Shown: positions 58,743 to 64,000 of the stretch, one piece after another | Layout of the letters: the number at the start of each line of letters is the position of its first letter | Numbering within the stretch: position 1 is the stretch's first letter | NCBI RefSeq assembly: GCF_016862375.1 | Contig: NZ_BOMV01000060.1 | Coordinates: 62,001 to 126,000 of the forward strand | DNA: 64,000 nt | From: Paractinoplanes rishiriensis | GTDB taxonomy: Bacteria > Actinomycetota > Actinomycetes > Mycobacteriales > Micromonosporaceae | Reading direction: 5' to 3' | Made by a program: the position numbers and the translations under genes | The notes under the pieces: generated by a model | Told to the model about the DNA's origin: nothing | Seen by the model: the letters and a program-made list of their open reading frames with translations, nothing else | The model's database searches: none

Positions 58743-60056
58743 GTGCACAACCCAGAAGTAACCGGGCCCGCGGAACCGTCCGACGCAATTGGCGACGAGG
58801 CCGATGTGATCGTCGTCGGGGCGGGTCCCGGCGGCTCGGCGGCCGCATATCACATGGCGCGGCACGGCCTGCGGGTCCTGTTGCTGGAGAAGACCGAGTT
58901 CCCGCGCGAGAAGGTGTGCGGTGACGGTCTGACCCCGCGGGCCGTGCGGCAGCTCGTCCGGATGGGTGTGGACACCTCCGAAAAGGCCGGTTGGCTGCAG
59001 AACCGGGGCCTGCGGGTGATCGGCGGCGGCGTCCGTCTCGAACTGGACTGGCCCGACCTGGCCAGCTTCCCCAACTACGGCCTGGTCCGCACCCGGCTCG
59101 ACTTCGACGACATGCTGGCCAAGCGCGCGGTCGAGGCCGGCGCGCTGCTGCGCACCGGGGTGACCGTCACCGGCCCGATCCTCGACGAGGACGGCCACGC
59201 GGTCGGCGTCAGCGCCAATGTGGGCGCGGGCAAGGAACCGGTGGAATACCGGGCGCCCCTGGTGATCGCGGCCGACGGCGTCTCCGGCAAGCTGCCGCTG
59301 GCCATGGGTCTGACCAAACGCGACGACCGCCCGCTCGGCGTGGCGGTCCGGCGCTATTACCACTCGCCGGCCCGTGCCGACGACGATTACCTCGAGTCCT
59401 GGCTGGAACTGCGCAGCGCCTCCGACCGCGACCGGCTGCTGCCGGGCTACGGCTGGATTTTCGGCCTCGGTGACGGCCGGGTGAACGTGGGACTCGGCAT
59501 TCTCAACTCGTCCAGCGCGTTCGGCCGCACGAACTACCGGAACATGCTCACCGACTGGCTGGCCGGCACGCCCGCCGACTGGGGCATGCGCGACGAGACC
59601 AATGCGGACGGCCCGATCCTGGGTGCCGCGCTGCCGATGGGCTTCAACCGGGTGCCGCACTACACCCGCGGACTCATGCTGGTCGGCGACTCCGGCGGCA
59701 TGGTCAACCCGATGAACGGTGAGGGCATCGCGTACGCCATGGAGTCCGGCGAACTGGCCGCCGAGGTGGCCGTCCAGGCGCTGGCCCGGCCGGCCGGCGC
59801 CGACCGGGAGCGCGCCCTGCGGGCATATCCGGCCGAGTTGAGCCTGCGTTTCGGCGGCTACTACCGGCTCGGTGGGGTATTCGTGAAGCTGATCGGCAAC
59901 CCGCAGATCATGCGGATCGCCACCAAGCACGGCATGCCGCACCCGACGCTGATGCGGTTCGTCCTCAAGCTGCTGGCCAACCTGACCGATCCGCGTGGCG
60001 GCGACGCCATGGACCGCATCATCAATGGACTCACGAAGGTGGCGCCCGCGGTATGA
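58743..60056 (+). CDS. menJ: geranylgeranyl reductase family FAD protein (menaquinone reductase, MenJ-like)
   Basis: 437 residues. FAD-binding VIVVGAGPGGSAAAYHMARHG, CGDGLTPRAVRQLVRMGV, and GLMLVGDSGGMVNPMNGEGIAYAMESG. In mycobacteria the homologue MenJ saturates one double bond of the menaquinone isoprenyl tail; its place after menG and before nuo supports that. GTG 58743 has GGAGGTG. Symbol is by context. Confidence 0.88.
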   Translation: MHNPEVTGPAEPSDAIGDEADVIVVGAGPGGSAAAYHMARHGLRVLLLEKTEFPREKVCGDGLTPRAVRQLVRMGVDTSEKAGWLQNRGLRVIGGGVRLELDWPDLASFPNYGLVRTRLDFDDMLAKRAVEAGALLRTGVTVTGPILDEDGHAVGVSANVGAGKEPVEYRAPLVIAADGVSGKLPLAMGLTKRDDRPLGVAVRRYYHSPARADDDYLESWLELRSASDRDRLLPGYGWIFGLGDGRVNVGLGILNSSSAFGRTNYRNMLTDWLAGTPADWGMRDETNADGPILGAALPMGFNRVPHYTRGLMLVGDSGGMVNPMNGEGIAYAMESGELAAEVAVQALARPAGADRERALRAYPAELSLRFGGYYRLGGVFVKLIGNPQIMRIATKHGMPHPTLMRFVLKLLANLTDPRGGDAMDRIINGLTKVAPAV

Positions 60057-60135
60057 GCAGCTTGGCTACCCCGGTCGCGGTCTCGCTGAATCGGATTAAT
60101 AGTGTGAAGTGGCTATCACCTCAGCAGGAGAGAAC

Positions 60136-60501
60136 ATGACGATCAATCCTTACGTCCCGATCGTCGGGTTGCTGATCCTCGGTGCGCTCTTCGCGTTGTT
60201 CTCGGTGTCGATCGCGCCGATCGTCGGGCCGAAGCGTTACAACCGGGCGAAACTCGACGCGTACGAGTGCGGGATCGAGCCGGCGCCGCAGCCGATCGGC
60301 GGCGGGCGCTTCCCGGTGAAGTTCTACCTGACCGCGATGCTGTTCATCATCTTCGACATCGAGACCATCTTCCTGTACCCGTGGGCCGTGTCCTTCGAGG
60401 CGCTCGGCCTGTTCGGGTTCGTGGAAATGGTCCTGTTCATCGTCACCGTCTTCATCGCATACACGTATGTGTGGCGGCGTGGCGGACTCAACTGGGACTG
60501 A
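60136..60501 (+). CDS. nuoA: NADH-quinone oxidoreductase subunit A
   Basis: 121 residues, three helices; PKRYNRAKLDAYECGIEPAPQPIGGGRFPVKFYLTAMLFIIFDIETIFLYPWAV holds the NuoA signature including the quinone-channel FDIE. ATG 60136 with AGGAG; an AT-rich TTAATAG near 60096-60102 may be part of the promoter. First gene of the complex I operon. Confidence 0.95.
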   Translation: MTINPYVPIVGLLILGALFALFSVSIAPIVGPKRYNRAKLDAYECGIEPAPQPIGGGRFPVKFYLTAMLFIIFDIETIFLYPWAVSFEALGLFGFVEMVLFIVTVFIAYTYVWRRGGLNWD

Positions 60502-60507
60502 TGTGAC

Positions 60508-61179
60508 ATGGGAATCGAAGAGAAACTCCCCGCCGGGATCCTGCTGACCTCCGTCGAGAAGCTGTCCAACTGGGCACGCAAGTCCTCGTTCTGGGGAGCT
60601 ACCTTCGGCCTCGCCTGCTGCGCCATCGAGATGATGGCGGCCGGCGGCCCGCACTACGATCTGGGCCGCTGGGGCATGGAGGTCTTCCGGGCCTCGCCCC
60701 GCCAGGCCGACCTGATGATCGTGGCCGGCCGGGTGAGCCAGAAGATGGCCCCGGTGGTGCGCCAGATCTACGACCAGATGCCCGAGCCACGCTCGGTGAT
60801 CTCGATGGGCGTCTGCGCCTCATCCGGCGGCATGTTCAACAACTACGCGATCGTGCAGGGCGTGGACCACATCGTCCCGGTCGACATCTACCTGCCGGGC
60901 TGCCCGCCGCGGCCGGAGATGCTGATCGACGCCATCCTCAAGATGCGCGAGAAGGTCATGGCCCAGCCGCTCGGCCCGAACGGCCGCAAGATGCTCGAGG
61001 CTCGCAAGGCGGCCGGCAACATGCCGATCGTCGCCCCCGGCGCCATGCCCTCGTCGTACCGGGTGGACAAGGCCCGCCGTGCCGAGTGGACCCAGGCCGT
61101 CAAGGAAGGCCGCGAGGAGCAGCTGCGCATCGAGAACTGGATGAAGTTGCAGCCGCACCTGCGGGAGGGTGGCAAGTGA
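60508..61179 (+). CDS. nuoB: NADH-quinone oxidoreductase subunit B
   Basis: 223 residues. N2 [4Fe-4S] ligands: tandem CC in GLACCAIEMM, then GVCASSGG and GCPPRPE. 40 residues longer at the C-terminus than the short NuoB (ENWMKLQPHLREGGK). ATG 60508, 6 bp after nuoA. Confidence 0.96.
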   Translation: MGIEEKLPAGILLTSVEKLSNWARKSSFWGATFGLACCAIEMMAAGGPHYDLGRWGMEVFRASPRQADLMIVAGRVSQKMAPVVRQIYDQMPEPRSVISMGVCASSGGMFNNYAIVQGVDHIVPVDIYLPGCPPRPEMLIDAILKMREKVMAQPLGPNGRKMLEARKAAGNMPIVAPGAMPSSYRVDKARRAEWTQAVKEGREEQLRIENWMKLQPHLREGGK

Positions 61180-61892
61180 GCAGCATCGAACCCAACCCCG
61201 GATCGAACGAGGCCGAGCCGATCGGCGCCAACCTCGGCGCACCGGCACAGACGCCGGCCAGCCCGCGCAAGGGCATGTTCGGCATCACCGGCTCCGGCGA
61301 CGTCTCCGGTTTCGGCGGCCTGGTGCGCCGGGAGCCCGAGGTGGTCGGCAGCCCGAAACCGTACGGCGGCTACTTCGACGAGGTCACCGACGCCCTCGAG
61401 GAGGCATTCCCGGGCTTCTCCGACGCGATCGAGAAGGTCGTGGTCGACCGCGGCGAGCTGACCCTCTACGTCAAGGCCGAGCGGATCGCCGAGATCGCCC
61501 AGATCATGCGGGACGACGAGGGGCTCCGTTTCGAGCTGTGCTCGTCGGTCTCCGGTGCGGACTACCTGAGCAGTGACGTCCGCCGGCTGCACGTGATCTA
61601 CCACCTGACCTCGATGACCTACCGCCGGCGGGTCCGCCTCGAGGTGGCCGTGCCGGTCGGCACCAGCGTGCCGAGCGTGACCAGCGTCTACCCCACCGCC
61701 GACTGGCAGGAGCGGGAGACGTACGACATGTTCGGAGTCGTCTTCACCGGGCACCCCAACCTCACCCGGATCCTGATGCCGGACGACTGGGAAGGGTTCC
61801 CGCAGCGCAAGGACTACCCGCTCGGCGGCGTCCCCGTCGAGTACAAGGGCGCCGAGATTCCGCCTCCTGACCAGCGGAGGGTCTACCAGTGA
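61176..61892 (+). CDS. nuoC: NADH-quinone oxidoreductase subunit C
   Basis: 238 residues. Unstructured 45-residue start, then the 30-kDa fold with CSSVSGADYL, HVIYHLTSMTYRRRVRLEV and the signature TADWQERETYDMFGVVFTGHPNLTRILMPDDWEGFPQRKDYPL. GTG 61176 overlaps nuoB by four bases and its stop overlaps nuoD likewise. Confidence 0.95.
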   Translation: MSSIEPNPGSNEAEPIGANLGAPAQTPASPRKGMFGITGSGDVSGFGGLVRREPEVVGSPKPYGGYFDEVTDALEEAFPGFSDAIEKVVVDRGELTLYVKAERIAEIAQIMRDDEGLRFELCSSVSGADYLSSDVRRLHVIYHLTSMTYRRRVRLEVAVPVGTSVPSVTSVYPTADWQERETYDMFGVVFTGHPNLTRILMPDDWEGFPQRKDYPLGGVPVEYKGAEIPPPDQRRVYQ

Positions 61893-63214
61893 CTACATCC
61901 GGTTATGCAACCGAACGCGAAACCACCGAGGGCCGGGTCTTCACGGTCACCGGCGGCGACTGGGACACGGTCACCGGCAGCATCGACCCGCTGTCGAACG
62001 AGAAGATCGTCGTCAACATGGGACCGCAGCACCCGTCCACGCACGGCGTGCTGCGGCTGGTGCTGGAACTCGAGGGCGAGACGGTCACCGAGGCCCGGCC
62101 CGTCATCGGCTACCTGCACACCGGCATCGAGAAGAACCTCGAGTACCGCAACTGGACCCAGGGCACCACGTTCGTGACCCGGGCCGACTACCTGGCACCG
62201 CTGTTCAACGAGGCCGGTTACTGCCTCGCCGTGGAAAAGCTGCTGGGCATCGAGGATCAGATCACCGAGCGGGCCAACACGATCCGGGTGCTCTTCATGG
62301 AGCTCAACCGGATCTCCTCGCACCTGGTGTGGATCGCCACCACCGGCATGGAGCTGGGCGCGATCTCGATGATGCTGTACGGCTTCCGCGAGCGCGAGTA
62401 CATCCTCGACATCTTCGAGGAGACGTCCGGGCTGCGGATGAACCACGCGTACTTCCGTCCCGGCGGCGTCGCGCAGGACATCCCCGAGTCCGCCATCAAG
62501 AAGATCCGCGACTTCCTGGTCTACCTGCCCAAGAAGCTCAAGGAGTACGAGAAGCTGCTCTCCGGCCAGATCATCTGGCAGGAGCGGACCCAGGGCGTCG
62601 CGGTGCTGGACGTCACCGGCTGCCTGGCGCTGGGCATCACCGGCCCGGTGCTGCGCTCCGCCGGCCTGGCCTGGGACCTGCGCAAGACGATGCCGTACTG
62701 CGGCTACGAGAACTACGAGTTCGACGTGCCGACCGCCGAGACGGCCGACGTCTGGGGCCGCTACCTGGTGCGGATGGCCGAGATCCGGGAGTCGCTCAAG
62801 CTCGTCGAGCAGGCCCTGGACCGGCTGAAGCCCGGCCCGATCTTCGTCGCGGACAAGAAGATCGCGTGGCCGGCCCAGCTCGCGGTCGGCGTCGACGGCC
62901 TGGGCAACTCGCTCGAGCACGTCGCCAAGATCATGGGTCAGTCGATGGAGTCGCTGATCCACCACTTCAAGCTCGTGACCGAGGGCTTCCGGGTTCCGCC
63001 GGGCCAGGTCTACATCGGCCTCGAGCACCCGCGCGGCGAACTCGGGGTGCACGCGGTCTCGGACGGCGGCACCCACCCGTACCGGGTGCACATGCGCGAC
63101 CCGAGCTTCGTGAACCTCCAGGCCATCCCCGCGATGGCCGAAGGCGCCCTGCTGGCCGACGTGATCGCCGGTGGCGCGTCCCTGGACCCCGTGATGGGTG
63201 GGTGTGACCGCTGA
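61889..63214 (+). CDS. nuoD: NADH-quinone oxidoreductase subunit D
   Basis: 441 residues, quinone-site subunit: MGPQHPSTHGVLRLVLELEGE, GYLHTGIEKNLEYR, RISSHLVWIATTGMELGAISMMLY, and HYKL-like MESLIHHFKLVTEGF. GTG 61889 (GTGA overlap). Ends with an overlap onto nuoE. Confidence 0.96.
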   Translation: MTTSGYATERETTEGRVFTVTGGDWDTVTGSIDPLSNEKIVVNMGPQHPSTHGVLRLVLELEGETVTEARPVIGYLHTGIEKNLEYRNWTQGTTFVTRADYLAPLFNEAGYCLAVEKLLGIEDQITERANTIRVLFMELNRISSHLVWIATTGMELGAISMMLYGFREREYILDIFEETSGLRMNHAYFRPGGVAQDIPESAIKKIRDFLVYLPKKLKEYEKLLSGQIIWQERTQGVAVLDVTGCLALGITGPVLRSAGLAWDLRKTMPYCGYENYEFDVPTAETADVWGRYLVRMAEIRESLKLVEQALDRLKPGPIFVADKKIAWPAQLAVGVDGLGNSLEHVAKIMGQSMESLIHHFKLVTEGFRVPPGQVYIGLEHPRGELGVHAVSDGGTHPYRVHMRDPSFVNLQAIPAMAEGALLADVIAGGASLDPVMGGCDR

Positions 63215-64000
63215 TGTCCGAAAGTACGATCGAGTTCTCCCCGGCGGCGGCGCCGCTGGCGGAGAAACTGCTGCCGCAGGCACTGGAGATCATCGCGCGG
63301 TACCCCGAGGGTCGCGGCCGCTCGGCGCTGCTCCCGCTGCTGCACCTGGTGCAGACCGTCGAGGGGCACGTCAGCCCGGACGGGGTCGCGTTCTGTGCCG
63401 AGGTGCTGGGCATCAACAAGGCCCAGGTCGGCGCGGTCGCCACGTTCTACACGATGTACAAGCGCCGCCCCACCGGTGAATACCTGGTCTCCGTCTGCAC
63501 CAACACGCTGTGCAACATGATGGGCGGCCAGGAGGTCTACGACCGGCTCACCGAGCACCTCGAGGTCGGCCACGACCAGACCACCACCGACGGCCGCATC
63601 ACGCTGGAGCACGCCGAGTGCCTGGCGGCCTGCGACTACGCGCCGGTGGTGACGGTCAACTACGACTTCGCCATCGACGAGGCCACCCCGGACGCCGCGA
63701 TCGAGATGGTCGAGCGGCTGCGCAAGGGCGAGCTGCCGACGCCGTCGCGCGGCGCGCGGATCTGCTCGCTCAAGGAGATGCAGGTCCAACTGGCCGGGTT
63801 CAGCGACGAGCGGGAGGGCGCGGTGGCCGACGGGCCGGCCGGCGCTCCCACGTTGCGCGGCGTCACGCTGGCCCAGCAGCACGGCGTCGCGGTGCCCAAC
63901 TTCAACCTGGACGCTCCGATCAACAAGTCCAAGCCGGCCCGCGAGGGTAAGGCCACACCGCAGAACCCGGCCGAACGGGCCGGCGCGGCGGCCAACAAGC
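63214..64000 (+). CDS. nuoE: NADH-quinone oxidoreductase subunit E (3' end cut by window edge)
   Basis: ATG 63214 overlaps the nuoD stop (TGATG); 262 codons are open to the right edge with no stop. Thioredoxin-like fold carrying the [2Fe-2S] cluster ligands SVCTNTLCNMM (CxxxxC) and AECLAACD (CxxxC). The C-terminal 70 residues are an actinobacteria-type extension ending in a disordered stretch (KATPQNPAERAGAAANK) still open at the edge. Confidence 0.94.
   Translation, partial: MSESTIEFSPAAAPLAEKLLPQALEIIARYPEGRGRSALLPLLHLVQTVEGHVSPDGVAFCAEVLGINKAQVGAVATFYTMYKRRPTGEYLVSVCTNTLCNMMGGQEVYDRLTEHLEVGHDQTTTDGRITLEHAECLAACDYAPVVTVNYDFAIDEATPDAAIEMVERLRKGELPTPSRGARICSLKEMQVQLAGFSDEREGAVADGPAGAPTLRGVTLAQQHGVAVPNFNLDAPINKSKPAREGKATPQNPAERAGAAANK

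Overview
The window is about 64 kb of very GC-rich DNA. GTG and TTG starts are common, and genes are packed in short-overlap operons (TGATG, ATGA and GTGA junctions). BldC-like, SigE-type sigma, SpoIIE-type phosphatase, DUF4229, WXG-like and futalosine-pathway genes, plus a partial nuo operon, point to a filamentous or sporulating actinobacterium. Micromonosporaceae (Actinoplanes-like) is my best inference; no rRNA, tRNA or species marker is present to prove it. I see no insertion sequence, integrase, phage gene or CRISPR array.

Layout. 1-7.6 kb holds signalling genes: a giant poly-HAMP sensor kinase cut by the left edge, a divergent GAF/SpoIIE phosphatase, a RibD/DHFR-like reductase, a MerR-thioredoxin pair and a STAS antagonist. 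7.7-13.6 kb is a heme and cytochrome c maturation operon (hemL, phosphatase, resA, ccdA, resB, ccsB). 14.6-19.2 kb carries the late futalosine genes mqnL-mqnP and mqnM, with a sigma factor/membrane-protein pair between them. Then come bldC, an Lrp/cysteine-desulfhydrase pair, a DEAD-box helicase, a proline-rich tail-anchored protein and an NlpC/P60 hydrolase. 28.4-30.4 kb holds mqnE and two small membrane proteins. 30.4-34.9 kb is a cobalamin riboswitch, a btuFCD-like importer and a WXG/HExxH effector with a putative immunity gene.

35.3-42.7 kb is accessory: a VOC protein, a regulator/ABC operon with a palindromic operator, a GNAT, a HelD-like RNAP ATPase and an antitoxin-like gene with a degraded partner. 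42.1-44.8 kb is an ArsR-MFS-mqnA run. 44.8-52.2 kb encodes surface and carbohydrate functions: an LPXTG-like surface protein, two polyprenyl or membrane glycosyltransferase-type proteins, an aldo/keto reductase, and a GH64 glucanase with a ricin-type lectin domain and a LacI-type operator. 52.2-56 kb is a SNF2 helicase/SWIM pair. 56-64 kb returns to respiration: mqnC, menG, a menaquinone/geranylgeranyl reductase and nuoABCDE (nuoE cut by the right edge).

How it fits together. Most of the window builds a menaquinone-based respiratory chain. MqnA, MqnE and MqnC make the early futalosine intermediates, MqnP/L/M act later, MenG methylates, the reductase saturates the prenyl tail, and complex I reduces the product. 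The Ccs system matures cytochrome c. mqnB and mqnD are not in the window. The strongest candidates for something undescribed are the WXG/HExxH effector-immunity pair just behind a B12 importer, the 33-residue insertion in MqnC, and several unassigned palindromes and hairpins at promoters and ribosome binding sites.
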